A stretch of 64,000 nucleotides of DNA from Nocardia huaxiensis (GTDB lineage Bacteria; Actinomycetota; Actinomycetes; Mycobacteriales; Mycobacteriaceae). Position numbers and translations under genes: made by a program. The DNA lies in NCBI RefSeq assembly GCF_013744875.1, contig NZ_CP059399.1, forward strand, positions 4,712,001 through 4,776,000, read 5' to 3'. A model generated the notes under the pieces. The model was not told where the DNA came from, did not search any database, and was given only the letters and a program-made list of their open reading frames with translations. Shown one piece after another: positions 46,304 through 54,756 of the stretch (position 1 is the stretch's first letter; each line of letters begins with the position of its first letter).

Positions 46304-46506
46304 CACGCTGCCGTCTCAAACTCGACGTTCATGACGTGCAGGTTCTTCACGTCGAGGGCGTAGCCGAGGGAGCCGGCGACGAAGAGCCCGCCGCGGGCGA
46401 TGGAGAGGATCAGATCCGGTTCGTAGCCGTCGTCCGCGATGTCCTGGGCCAGGTCCCGGCTCGCGGAGCCGAACAGCTCCCAGGTCAGTTCTTCCCGATC
46501 GCTCAT
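46303..46506 (-). pseudogene. Phosphoribosyltransferase, N-terminal fragment (gene split by integrated element)
   Basis: Encodes the natural N-terminus MSDREELTWELFGSASRDL through SIARGGLFVAGSLGYALD and NLHVMNVEF; beyond the core the frame reads only ETAA and stops inside the element. The missing PRPP site lies in the fragment at 35666-35983. Removing the element restores one 164-residue frame across VEF-YTG. Ribosome-binding site GGAGCAG precedes the ATG. Confidence 0.92.
46319..46327. other. Right attachment core (attR)
   Basis: AACTCGACG, identical to the attL core. Host sequence lies to the right. Reconstructed attB would read the core within the codons for Val-Glu-Phe of the host gene. 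Confidence 0.8.
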
Positions 46507-46564
46507 CGCTGCTCCGTTTCTGCTCCACTGCCGATCTGGGCATCCTACGAGCAGGTCCCGGGGT

Positions 46565-47278
46565 CTACGGCTGGTGGGTGGTGATGGTGTACCAGAGCAG
46601 TGCGAGGGTGGCGAGCGCGAACAGCGGCACCACGATCAGCGTCTCGACCTTGTTGCCGGTGCGATCGATGATCGGGAATCGTGTTCGCACCTTCAGCGGC
46701 CACAGCAGCCGGCAGCCGCGGTCGGTGAGACAGTCGCCGATGAGATGGGCGAGCGCGCCGAGCCCGACACAGAACGGCAGCCACGCGGGTTTGTCGCTGA
46801 TCCAGTGGTCGATGGCGAAGGTGCCGGCGGTGGCGAGAATGACGACGGTGCCCCACGATTTGATGCCGTCGCCGCTGGGTGCGAGATTGAGCGCCTTGAT
46901 GGCCAGGGCCAGCAGGAAGAAGCAGAGCGCGATGGTGAAATTGCGGCCGATCCAATGTTCTCCGGCCCAGGTGCCGTAGGTGACGAGCGCGACGAACAGC
47001 AGTGAATGCGTTCCGTGCCGGTGGCCGCCGGAGATCATATTGATCAAACGGCAGGCGTAATGCGAAACCGGTCCCAGCACATGGGAAATGGTGCCCTTGG
47101 GGTGGTCGGCGTCGGGCAAAAGCGCTGCACCCGCGGTGAGAAAGGTCCCCATGACCAGATCGACCGCCGCGATACTGCCGGATTGCATTGCGGGATAGGT
47201 CATCAGGGTGAGCGGTAGCGCCGCCGCGGCGGCCGACCAGGCGAGCGCGCCGCTGGTTGCGTGTGAATGTCCTAGCAC
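46565..47278 (-). CDS. Metal-dependent hydrolase-like membrane protein (YdjM/DUF457 type)
   Basis: A 237-residue protein with about six membrane segments. The opening MLGHSHATSGALAWSAAA, the motif LLPDADHPKGTISH and the GGHRHGTHSLLF site carry the histidines and aspartates of the LexA-regulated YdjM family. GALAHLIGDCLTDRGCRLLWP follows. It probably acts on membrane phospholipids or ether lipids; the substrate is unknown. Confidence 0.88.
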   Translation of the reverse strand: MLGHSHATSGALAWSAAAAALPLTLMTYPAMQSGSIAAVDLVMGTFLTAGAALLPDADHPKGTISHVLGPVSHYACRLINMISGGHRHGTHSLLFVALVTYGTWAGEHWIGRNFTIALCFFLLALAIKALNLAPSGDGIKSWGTVVILATAGTFAIDHWISDKPAWLPFCVGLGALAHLIGDCLTDRGCRLLWPLKVRTRFPIIDRTGNKVETLIVVPLFALATLALLWYTITTHQP

Positions 47279-47530
47279 TGCGAGAAGATTAGCGGATCTA
47301 ACAGGTCTACCGTCCGGCCTCCGATGTGAGCTGAGGTACGTTGAGCGGCAGCCGATTCCGCCGGTGACAGGTTACGATGCGCACCTCTCCCAGCATACTG
47401 TGCGCCGAAAGCCATTGCAGCTGGCGATCTTTCACTGCTCGACGGCCGTCAACCCGGCCCCCGGTGCCGGTCCTTCAGGCGGTGAAATACGCTCGGATCG
47501 ATTGCGCTTTCCGCTCAGAGAGGAACGGAC

Positions 47531-48280
47531 ATGTCGGTAGCGTCCGCGGTGAAGGATCAGATCCAGCAGGTCGGTGGAGGATTCATGTTCTCCCGGGAGG
47601 CCAAGGCCTTCGCCACCAGCACCGGAGTGGAAGGTTTCCTGCCCGGTTACACCCGCGGCCGCGGCGGCGTGCTCGGCGATGTGGACGCCGATGTGGTCAC
47701 CGCCGCCTTCGGGTTCTTCCCGCCCGCCGCCATCCGCAAAGCCTGGGAGGCCACCGCCGCCACCCCGGCCGCCAAGGGCGCCGAAGGCTATCTGCGTGCC
47801 TGCCAGGATTTCGGCCGCCGCAAGCTGGCCGGTTTCGACCAGACCGAGCGCCTGGCCGAACTGCTGCAGGTCGTCGTCGATGCCGCCGACCCCGCCGGCG
47901 TGCCGCTGTTCGCGGGCTGGCGCGCGCTGCCCTTGGCCGAGGACGCCCCCGGCCGCGCCCTCCAATTGATCCAGACCCTGCGGGAATTGCGCGGCGGCCT
48001 GCACCTCATGGCGGTCCGCTCCAGCGGCCTGGCCCCGCTGCAGGCGGTCCTGATCGCCGGTTCGCCGCTCGCCTCGGGCCCGCAGCAGGCGCGCGGTTAC
48101 GGCTGGCCGGAACCCTTCGAGGAGATCACCACCGAGCTCAAGGGCCGCTGGGTCCAGGCCGAGACGATCACCGACGATCTCATCACCCCGGCGTTCGCCG
48201 CGCTCGCCCCGGCCGCTGCCCAGGAACTGATCAGCCTGTTGACCGCCTGCCACGCAACGGTTTTCGCACCGCGCGCCTAG
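47531..48280 (+). CDS. SCO6745-family protein
   Basis: A 249-residue mostly helical protein. The pattern MFSREAKAFATSTGVEGFLP, YTRGRGGVLGDVDADVVTAA and FGFFPPAAIRKAWE fits the actinobacterial SCO6745 family, once annotated as SalK-like. The function is not established. The preceding 252-base gap shows no gene. Confidence 0.78.
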   Translation: MSVASAVKDQIQQVGGGFMFSREAKAFATSTGVEGFLPGYTRGRGGVLGDVDADVVTAAFGFFPPAAIRKAWEATAATPAAKGAEGYLRACQDFGRRKLAGFDQTERLAELLQVVVDAADPAGVPLFAGWRALPLAEDAPGRALQLIQTLRELRGGLHLMAVRSSGLAPLQAVLIAGSPLASGPQQARGYGWPEPFEEITTELKGRWVQAETITDDLITPAFAALAPAAAQELISLLTACHATVFAPRA

Positions 48281-48325
48281 TCCGAGGCGCAAGATAGCCG
48301 GTATCGGACCGAAGAGGGGAGTCGC

Positions 48326-49219
48326 ATGTCGGAGTCGGGTGTGCTGCGGATCGCGCAGTTGAACATGGGGTCGCTGCTGGAACCCGGATGGGAGGAGCGG
48401 CGGCACGAGATTCTGGCCTGGTTCGAGCGACTCGACCCGGATGTGGTGTGCCTGCAGGAGGTCTGGGAGAACGTCGACGAACCGGGCACCAATACCGCCG
48501 GGTGGCTGGCCGACAATGCGGCCGCCGATCGCTGGCACTGGTGTTTCGGCGGCTTCGAATTTCCCGAGGACGCCTGGCCCGGACGGGATCTGACCGGTCT
48601 GCGGTTCGGGTCGGCGATCCTGAGCCGGTGGCCGATCGACAAGCAGGATGTGGTGGAGCTGCCGGTCGATCCCGCGCCCCGCGACACCCACCCGTCCTGG
48701 CGGATGCGCGCCGAGCTGCTGTACGCGCACACCGCGGGAGCCGATGTGTTCAGCACGCATCTGGCGCCGCCGCCCGCGCAGGCGTATCACCGGGTGCGGC
48801 AGGTGCTGGCCATCGACGAGGCCATCCGGGAACGGCACCTGCCCGGGACGGCACTGCCCCCGATTCTGTGTGGTGATTTCAATGCCAAACCGCAGTCGGA
48901 CGAGATGCGCTTCCTCAAGGCCAATGCCGTCATCGAGGGCACGAGTACGCATTACGTGGACGCGTGGGAGACCTTGCGGCCCACCGAACCCGGGCTCACC
49001 TACGATCCGCTGACCAATCCGCAGGCCCGGTTCCTGAACGTGCCGCCCCAGCGCATCGATTACGTATTCGTCGGCGACATGTTCCTGCGGCCCGAGGGCG
49101 CGGGGCGGATTCTCAGTGCCGACTTGGCTTTTCACGAGCCGCTCACCGGCGTGAACGCCAGCGACCACTACGGGCTCGTGGTGGATGTGCGCTGGCCGCA
49201 GAAGCCCGCGACGGAATAG
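48326..49219 (+). CDS. Endonuclease/exonuclease/phosphatase family protein
   Basis: A 297-residue protein with the EEP fold: IAQLNMG, DVVCLQEVWE (catalytic Glu), STHLAPPPAQAYHRVRQ, CGDFNAKPQSDEMRF (Asp/Asn pair), RIDYVFVG and NASDHYGLVVDV (Asp-His pair). No signal peptide. Substrates in this family range from DNA to phosphoinositides or sphingomyelin. Confidence 0.92.
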   Translation: MSESGVLRIAQLNMGSLLEPGWEERRHEILAWFERLDPDVVCLQEVWENVDEPGTNTAGWLADNAAADRWHWCFGGFEFPEDAWPGRDLTGLRFGSAILSRWPIDKQDVVELPVDPAPRDTHPSWRMRAELLYAHTAGADVFSTHLAPPPAQAYHRVRQVLAIDEAIRERHLPGTALPPILCGDFNAKPQSDEMRFLKANAVIEGTSTHYVDAWETLRPTEPGLTYDPLTNPQARFLNVPPQRIDYVFVGDMFLRPEGAGRILSADLAFHEPLTGVNASDHYGLVVDVRWPQKPATE

Positions 49220-49264
49220 CGTTCCGGCCCGGCGCGCGAGGGTGCGCGCCGGGCCGGCAGGTTC

Positions 49265-50125
49265 CTACGCCGATTTGCGTTGCAGGAATTCGAGACTCAC
49301 GCGTTCGAACGCCTCCTTGGCCTCCACCATCACCCAGTGCCCGCATTTGGGGAAGGTGTGCAGTTCCGCATGGGGAATGAGCCGCAGCGGCATCATGGCC
49401 ATATCGGGCGGGCACTGCCGGTCCTCGAGCCCCCAGGTCAGCAGCACCGGGCACTTCACCTTGTGCAGCATGGACCAGTACGGCGGAATATCGGAGTTGG
49501 CCAGGAATTTCTGTTGCATGGCAAAGGCTTCCGACCCGTACATGGCCTTCAACACCGCGTGTGAATCGGGCTGGTTCGCCGTCTGCCAGCGCTCCTCGAT
49601 CAGCTCCTCGGTGATGATCGAGCGGTCGTAGGCCATGCAGTTCAGCCACCGCACCAGCTTCTCGCGGCTCGGATCGTCGGCGAATTCCTGGAGCAGCCGG
49701 GTGCCTTCGCTGGGGGTGATGCTGAAGATGCCGGTGCCGACCCCGCCGATGGCGATCACCTTCGCCACCCGGGCCGGATGTTTCACCGCCACATTGACCG
49801 CGACCACCCCGCCCATGGAATTGCCGATCATGGGCGCGGAGTCGATGCCCACCGCGTCCATGAACCGGATGACGGAGTCGACCGCGGTGAGCACCGGATG
49901 CCCGGCCACCGGGTCGCTGATGCCGAAGCCGGGGAATTCCAGCACGTAGCAGTGGAAGTGCTCGGCGAAAACGCCCAGATTCCGGCGGAAGTTGCGCCAC
50001 CCGCTGACCCCGATGCCGGAGCCGTGCAACAGCAGCAGCGGCGGCCCGTCCCCGGCCTCGTGGTAGCGCAGCACGCCCTGTTCGGTCGCGACTTCTCTCT
50101 TGGTGCCCTCGTATGTCACATCCAC
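49265..50125 (-). CDS. Alpha/beta hydrolase (MCP hydrolase-like)
   Basis: A 286-residue protein: oxyanion loop LLLHGSGIGVSGWRNFRRNL, nucleophile elbow MIGNSMGGVVAVNVA (Ser near residue 104), acid in TWGLEDRQCPP and catalytic His in FPKCGHWVMVE. The HGSGxG-x-x-W and GNSMGG patterns match the BphD/HsaD C-C bond hydrolase group that acts in aromatic and sterol-ring degradation. No such pathway genes are adjacent, so the substrate is uncertain. Confidence 0.9.
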   Translation of the reverse strand: MDVTYEGTKREVATEQGVLRYHEAGDGPPLLLLHGSGIGVSGWRNFRRNLGVFAEHFHCYVLEFPGFGISDPVAGHPVLTAVDSVIRFMDAVGIDSAPMIGNSMGGVVAVNVAVKHPARVAKVIAIGGVGTGIFSITPSEGTRLLQEFADDPSREKLVRWLNCMAYDRSIITEELIEERWQTANQPDSHAVLKAMYGSEAFAMQQKFLANSDIPPYWSMLHKVKCPVLLTWGLEDRQCPPDMAMMPLRLIPHAELHTFPKCGHWVMVEAKEAFERVSLEFLQRKSA

Positions 50126-50206
50126 GAAAGCCAGAGTAGAACGAGTTCTAGTCAGCTGGCCATGGCCGGTTCCGGACAGCGGCGAAAAGCGCTGTGCGGC
50201 AGCGGG

Positions 50207-51004
50207 TCAGGAGGTGCGGGCGCGCTGCGCCAACTCCACGGTCGCGGCACGCAGTGCGCCGATCGCATCGATGGGGGAGAAGTAGCCGACCCGCGTGACG
50301 GCGAACCCGCGCGGGGTGTGCAACCGCAGGTCCAGCCCGTAGCGGTCGGCGCGCTCGCAGGTCGCGGCCGTCGCATCCGGGTAGCCGCCGAAGGCGCGCG
50401 CCATATCCAGCAGGGCGTCGGCGTGATCGTCATTGAGGTGCGCGACCGCCCGCGCCGCATTGGGCAGGATCGGATCCGCCACGGCGGCAGCGTAATCCGA
50501 TGCGCTCGCCGAATCCATCCGCCCGTATCCGCCGACCCAGCGCACCCGCCGCACCCGCAGAATCCACAGGGAGAAATCGCTGTAGTCGATGTAGTACTTG
50601 GCTGCCGGCACCGCCGCGAGATGCGCCTCGCGGGCCGCGATCGCCTCATCGCCCTCGGGTCGTTCGACCACACCGGCCAGGGTCACCCGCGCCCCGGCGA
50701 GCGGGTCCTGCGGCGGATTCGGTTCCACAATGGCCAGACTCGCGCGCGGATCACCGTCGAGATTGCGTCCGTGCTCGGCCATGCGCGAGACGCACAGCAC
50801 CGGCTGCCCGTCGAGCAGCCCGTAGGTCACGAACGACGCCCACGGATCGCCGTCACCGGTCAGGCTCGCCAGGATGGCCGTATTGGTCGACGCCGCAACG
50901 GTTCTGGCTTCCTCGGCCGCCGAGGGCCGCGCCGGGTTCGCGACGGGTTCGAAGGGCTGGGGAATCGACGGAGCGTCACCCGGGTCACCGTGGTCGAGAG
51001 TCAT
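50207..51004 (-). CDS. HugZ-like pyridoxamine 5'-phosphate oxidase-fold protein with DUF2470
   Basis: A 265-residue protein. The split-barrel domain (about residues 25-165) contains AILASLTGDGDPWASFVTYG and ASLAIVEPNP, and the C-terminal DUF2470 domain has VAHLNDDHADALLDMARAF. This combination is typical of haem utilisation proteins (HugZ/HutZ). ATG at 51004 (MTLDHGDPGDAPS) was preferred. Divergent from the PHP gene. Confidence 0.88.
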   Translation of the reverse strand: MTLDHGDPGDAPSIPQPFEPVANPARPSAAEEARTVAASTNTAILASLTGDGDPWASFVTYGLLDGQPVLCVSRMAEHGRNLDGDPRASLAIVEPNPPQDPLAGARVTLAGVVERPEGDEAIAAREAHLAAVPAAKYYIDYSDFSLWILRVRRVRWVGGYGRMDSASASDYAAAVADPILPNAARAVAHLNDDHADALLDMARAFGGYPDATAATCERADRYGLDLRLHTPRGFAVTRVGYFSPIDAIGALRAATVELAQRARTS

Positions 51005-51077
51005 GCTTCGAAGGCTACGCGGCAGCCGCCCGCCTCCGGCAGCGCGCGCCGGAACCCTGGCGGCGCACACTGGAGCC

Positions 51078-52082
51078 ATGGACCCTGTGATCGCTCTGCG
51101 CCAGATCGCGTTCTACAAGGACCGTGCCCGCGAGGACGCCCGCCGGGTGATGGCCTACCGCAATGCCGCCGACATCATCGAGCGGCTCGACCAGGCGCAG
51201 CGGGAGCAGCTCGGGAAGTCCGGTGATTGGCAGTCGCTGCCCGGCATCGGCCCGAAGACGGCCAAGGTCATTGCCGAAGCCTGGTCCGGCCGCGAGCCCG
51301 CGACACTCGTCGAGCTCCGCGAATCCGCCCAGGACCTGGGCGGCGGCGAACTGCGGGCGGCCCTGCGCGGTGATCTGCACGTGCATTCGAACTGGTCCGA
51401 CGGCTCGGCCCCGATCCCCGAGATGATGGCCGCGGCCAAGGCCCTCGGGCACGAATACTGCGCCCTGACCGACCATTCACCCCGGCTGACGGTCGCGAAC
51501 GGGCTGTCGCCGGAGCGGCTGCGCGAACAACTCGAGGTCATCGACGGACTTCGCGAGCAGTTCACGCCCATGCGCATTCTCACCGGCATCGAGGTCGACA
51601 TTCTCGACGACGGCAGCCTCGATCAAGAGCCCGAACTGCTCGAGCGCCTCGATATCGTGGTGGCCAGCGTGCACTCCAAACTGAAAATGGACGCCGCCGC
51701 CATGACCGAGCGGATGATCGCCGCGGTCTCGAATCCGCACACCGACGTGCTCGGCCACTGCACCGGCCGCCTCGTCACCGGCGGTCGTGGCACCCGTCCC
51801 GAATCCCGGTTCGATGCCGAACGGGTCTTCGCCGCCTGCCGCGACCACAACACCGCGGTCGAGATCAACTCCCGCCCCGAACGCCGCGATCCTCCGACCC
51901 GCCTGCTGCGCCTGGCGCTCGACCTCGGCTGCGACTTCGCCATCGACACCGACGCGCACGCGCCCGGGCAACTCGACTTCCTCGGTTACGGCGCACAGCG
52001 CGCCCTCGACAACCATGTCCCCGCCGACCGGATCATCAATACCTGGCCCGTGGACAAGCTGCTGGCCTGGACGGCGTCGTAG
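51078..52082 (+). CDS. PHP-domain phosphoesterase with N-terminal helix-hairpin-helix (PolX-like, without polymerase)
   Basis: A 334-residue protein. Residues 1-85 contain a PolX-type helical region and helix-hairpin-helix (WQSLPGIGPKTAKVIAEAW). The PHP domain holds the metal ligands LRGDLHVHSNWSDGS, CALTDHSPR, TGIEVDIL, DIVVASVHSKLK, DVLGHCTGR and IDTDAHAPGQLDF. Bacterial PolX has a polymerase domain before PHP; here only its HhH remnant is present. A 3'-5' exonuclease or phosphoesterase in DNA repair is likely. Confidence 0.9.
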   Translation: MDPVIALRQIAFYKDRAREDARRVMAYRNAADIIERLDQAQREQLGKSGDWQSLPGIGPKTAKVIAEAWSGREPATLVELRESAQDLGGGELRAALRGDLHVHSNWSDGSAPIPEMMAAAKALGHEYCALTDHSPRLTVANGLSPERLREQLEVIDGLREQFTPMRILTGIEVDILDDGSLDQEPELLERLDIVVASVHSKLKMDAAAMTERMIAAVSNPHTDVLGHCTGRLVTGGRGTRPESRFDAERVFAACRDHNTAVEINSRPERRDPPTRLLRLALDLGCDFAIDTDAHAPGQLDFLGYGAQRALDNHVPADRIINTWPVDKLLAWTAS

Positions 52083-52085
52083 TCG

Positions 52086-53411
52086 CTACTGCGGGGCGAG
52101 ATTTCCGCACCGGTCGAACTGTTTCCCGGCGTCGGTGAAATACGGCCACTGGATGACACCGGAGGTCTTGGGCCCGAAGATGCCGTCCTCGGTGATGGCG
52201 TACTTGTGCTGGGCCGCCACCACGGAATTGCGAGTGTCCTTGAGGTACAGGCCCGCCGCGTCGCCGATGGTCGCGGCCTCGCAGCGTTTCAGGGCGTCCT
52301 GGAGTGCGCGCACGGCGTCGTTCGCGGGGGAGGGCGTCTCGCCGTTCTGCTGGGCTTCGAAGTCCCGCCAGTGGATGATGCAGATCCGATCACCCTCCTT
52401 GCTGGTGGGGACCACGGTGTGCAGGCCGGGTGCGACCGTGATCAGGCGGGTCTGCTCGCAGCGGACGGTGTAGACGGTGACCTTCTTCGAGGGGGTGGTG
52501 ACGGGGGCCGCGGCGGGTTCCGGAGCGCTGGTGTCGGAACGCAAGAGCGCGAACAGGATTGCCGCGGCCACCACACCGAGCGCGGTGAGCGTCGCGGCGA
52601 TCCGCGGGCGGGGCCGGGGACTCTCGTGCAGGGCCGCGCGGGCGGCGGCGGCCAATTCCCCACAGCTGGCATACCGTTCACCCGGTTCGGCGGCGGTAGC
52701 CCTGGCGGTGACGGCGCGCATGGGCGCGGTCAGCCGGTGCGCGGCGGGTGCGGGGGTGACGCCGGGCAGATGGCCGGTGAGCAACTCGTGCAGCGTGACA
52801 CCGAGCGCGTGCACATCGGCGCGGGCGTCCACCGGCAGGCCGAGGCGCTGCTCGGGCGGCGCGTACGGTTCGGAATAGGCGCGGAATCCGGTGCGGGTCA
52901 AGGTTTCCGCGGTCGCGATGCTGCGGGCGATGCCGAAATCGCCGACCAGCACCCGGTCCAGGCCATTGTCGCCCTCGGCGAGAAAGATATTGGCGGGCTT
53001 GATATCCCGGTGGATGACCTGATTCTCGTGCGCGTGATCCAGGGCCTTGGCGGCCTCGGAGACGATGTGCACCGCCCGCGCCGGATCCAGCCCGCCCGGA
53101 CTCGTCCGCAGCAGGGCCGCCGCGTCCCGGCCGCGCACGAATTGCATGGCCATCCAAGGGATTCCGTCTTCCTCGCCGAAATCGCGCACGGCCACGATAT
53201 TCGGATGGTCCAGCTGTGCGGCCAGCCGCGCCTCCCGGCGGAACAGGGCGTGATCGTCGCGCCGGTCGCGTCCGGGCCGAAGCACCTTGAGGGCCACCGG
53301 AACCGACAGCGTGGGATGCCGCGCCCGGTACACCGTTCCCATTCCGCCTGTGCCGAGCAGACCTTCGATCCGATAGCCGGCGAATCGGGTGCCCGGAACC
53401 AGCACCGACAT
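52086..53411 (-). CDS. Membrane serine/threonine protein kinase with extracytoplasmic domain
   Basis: A 441-residue PknB-type kinase. Kinase domain about residues 10-270: glycine loop LLGTGGMGTVYRA, ATP Lys in VALKVLRPG, catalytic loop VIHRDIKPANIFL, and DFG in VGDFGIARS. A single membrane segment near residues 282-300 is followed by an extracytoplasmic domain of about 140 residues with four cysteines (CEQTR, ICIIHW, RCEAA, RCGNLAPQ) that could form two disulfides. The outer domain is not a PASTA domain. The ligand is unknown. Confidence 0.93.
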   Translation of the reverse strand: MSVLVPGTRFAGYRIEGLLGTGGMGTVYRARHPTLSVPVALKVLRPGRDRRDDHALFRREARLAAQLDHPNIVAVRDFGEEDGIPWMAMQFVRGRDAAALLRTSPGGLDPARAVHIVSEAAKALDHAHENQVIHRDIKPANIFLAEGDNGLDRVLVGDFGIARSIATAETLTRTGFRAYSEPYAPPEQRLGLPVDARADVHALGVTLHELLTGHLPGVTPAPAAHRLTAPMRAVTARATAAEPGERYASCGELAAAARAALHESPRPRPRIAATLTALGVVAAAILFALLRSDTSAPEPAAAPVTTPSKKVTVYTVRCEQTRLITVAPGLHTVVPTSKEGDRICIIHWRDFEAQQNGETPSPANDAVRALQDALKRCEAATIGDAAGLYLKDTRNSVVAAQHKYAITEDGIFGPKTSGVIQWPYFTDAGKQFDRCGNLAPQ

Positions 53412-53492
53412 ACGACCTCCTCCCCGCGCGGGCTGAGGCGAGGATACCGACCCCGAGCGCGTCACCAGAAGCTCCGCACCCCTCAGCACCGG

Positions 53493-53747
53493 TTACGTGG
53501 AGAACTTTCGATCAGGCGCTGCGCAATCCGCGGGTCGCGCCACTCGGTAACTGGCCGAATTGACCGCCCGCACAGCATGTTCGAGCATCTCGATCAATTC
53601 CAGGCCGGCCGCTCCCGCGAAGTCGCGGGTATCCAGATCCCGCAGGATCTGCGCCAGGCGTCCGCGCAGTGCCTTCGCCTCGTCGGGGCCGTGCGCGCCG
53701 CGCGCCCCCTGGACGACCGATAGCAGTGACATGGAAAGACCGGCCAT
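53493..53747 (-). CDS. Small helical protein, paralogue A of a tandem pair
   Basis: An 84-residue protein with the segment ALRGRLAQILRDLDTRDFAG followed by ELIEMLEHAVRAVNSASYR. The same spacing and residues recur in the next gene upstream (LRLRLANELRNLRAAHFTG, then ELAELLVDTLRAIAEASR), so the two are paralogues. No named family is recognised. ATG at 53747; start is uncertain. Confidence 0.6.
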   Translation of the reverse strand: MAGLSMSLLSVVQGARGAHGPDEAKALRGRLAQILRDLDTRDFAGAAGLELIEMLEHAVRAVNSASYRVARPADCAAPDRKFST

Positions 53748-53847
53748 TGTCGCGCCCCCCTGGTTGCCAGTCAGCGCCGTTCACGGCGTAATTCCACTGT
53801 AGGAGCAGGTGATCAGGGGTGTCGACGCCATTGTGGTCTCGGCCGAA

Positions 53848-54192
53848 TCACCCTTCGCCGATGCGCCACGTGCGGTCGCGGCGGGCGGGTTCGATGGTGC
53901 GCAGATCCTCCGGGTTCAGGGCGAAATGGCGTGGCTCGCGCGCGGGTTCGGTGTCGGCGTCCGCCGCCGGCGCCGTGCACCGCGACGCCTCCGCGATGGC
54001 GCGCAGGGTGTCAACCAGCAGCTCGGCCAGTTCACCGCCCTCGGTTCCGGTGAAGTGCGCGGCCCGCAGGTTCCGCAGTTCGTTCGCCAGGCGCAGCCGC
54101 AGTTGCGCTGCCTCGTGGGTCCCGTACCCGCGCTTGCCGATCAGCTGCGCCGCTGCGCGGAGGGCACGTAAACGCTCTGGGTCGTAACGCAT
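53848..54192 (-). CDS. Small helical protein, paralogue B of a tandem pair
   Basis: A 114-residue protein starting MRYDPERLRALRAAAQLIG. It contains the shared helical unit (about residues 28-72) and a polar C-terminal tail ending in TWRIGEG. The ATG at 54192 was preferred over one 21 codons earlier. Function unknown. Confidence 0.6.
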   Translation of the reverse strand: MRYDPERLRALRAAAQLIGKRGYGTHEAAQLRLRLANELRNLRAAHFTGTEGGELAELLVDTLRAIAEASRCTAPAADADTEPAREPRHFALNPEDLRTIEPARRDRTWRIGEG

Positions 54193-54287
54193 GTCCCGCC
54201 TGCCTTCGTCGGCCGATGAGAGCCGGACGAATTCCAGGGTAGGGCGCGCGGACACGCCCGTCCATGAGACCGGTCAGCCGACCCGAA

Positions 54288-54752
54288 TCACTGGTCGAGC
54301 GCGTCGATCAGCGTGCTCAGCGACGACTGCAACCCGGCGCGCTGTTCCGGATCCAGATGCTCCATGGCCGCGGCGAACCGCTGGATCCGGGCCGAGGTGA
54401 GTCCCGACACCAGATCGTGCGCGGTCAGCGTGGCCGAAAGCAGCTGTGCGCGACCATCTTCGGGATCGGCGTCGCGCTGCACATACCCCGACTTCTCCAG
54501 GCTGGTCACGATGCGCGACATGGTCGGTGCGCTGACGCGTTCGATATTCGCCAGATCGCTCAACCGCATCGGCCCCGACCGTGCGAGGCTCGCCAGCGCC
54601 GACGCGGCTCCCGGGCTGAGCGATCCCATATCCCCGGAATGCCGCAGCAGGCGGAGCAGCCGTCCGATGCTCAGATACAGATCGGCCGCCTCGGTGAGCT
54701 GATCGGTGTCGGCGACACTCGGGTGGTCGCGCAGCGTGGCCTCCTGGGTCAA
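54288..54752 (-). CDS. MarR-family transcriptional regulator
   Basis: A 154-residue protein with the MarR winged helix: LSDLANIERVSAPTMSRIVT as recognition region and SLEKSGYVQRDADPEDGRAQ as wing. It starts five bases after the stop of the MFS gene, so the pair is an operon in which the regulator comes second; it probably represses the exporter and itself through a dyad upstream of the MFS gene. Confidence 0.92.
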   Translation of the reverse strand: MTQEATLRDHPSVADTDQLTEAADLYLSIGRLLRLLRHSGDMGSLSPGAASALASLARSGPMRLSDLANIERVSAPTMSRIVTSLEKSGYVQRDADPEDGRAQLLSATLTAHDLVSGLTSARIQRFAAAMEHLDPEQRAGLQSSLSTLIDALDQ

Positions 54753-54756
54753 CGGG

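Larger units (their letters stand above)
35973..46327. mobile_element. Integrated 10.35-kb capsid-encoding phage satellite (cfPICI-like) in a phosphoribosyltransferase gene
   Basis: The element lies between two copies of the core AACTCGACG (35973-35981 and 46319-46327). Order on the plus strand: integrase and small genes (minus strand), a divergent control gap, then excisionase, replication-type HTH protein, second HTH protein, HNH nuclease, large terminase, portal, MuF-like protein, scaffold, a 67-residue protein, major capsid protein and two head-completion proteins, and terminators. Most genes are coupled by 4-11 base overlaps. There are no tail, tape-measure, holin or lysin genes, and the element is only 10.35 kb, so it is too small for a complete siphophage. 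This fits the capsid-forming PICI plan, where the island makes its own capsid and takes tails from a helper. It could also be a deleted prophage, but the clean ends and intact packed operon argue against that. Confidence 0.85.

Noticed and set aside
35973..46327. Integration into a tRNA gene
   Set aside because: No tRNA is found at either junction; the core lies inside a phosphoribosyltransferase reading frame.
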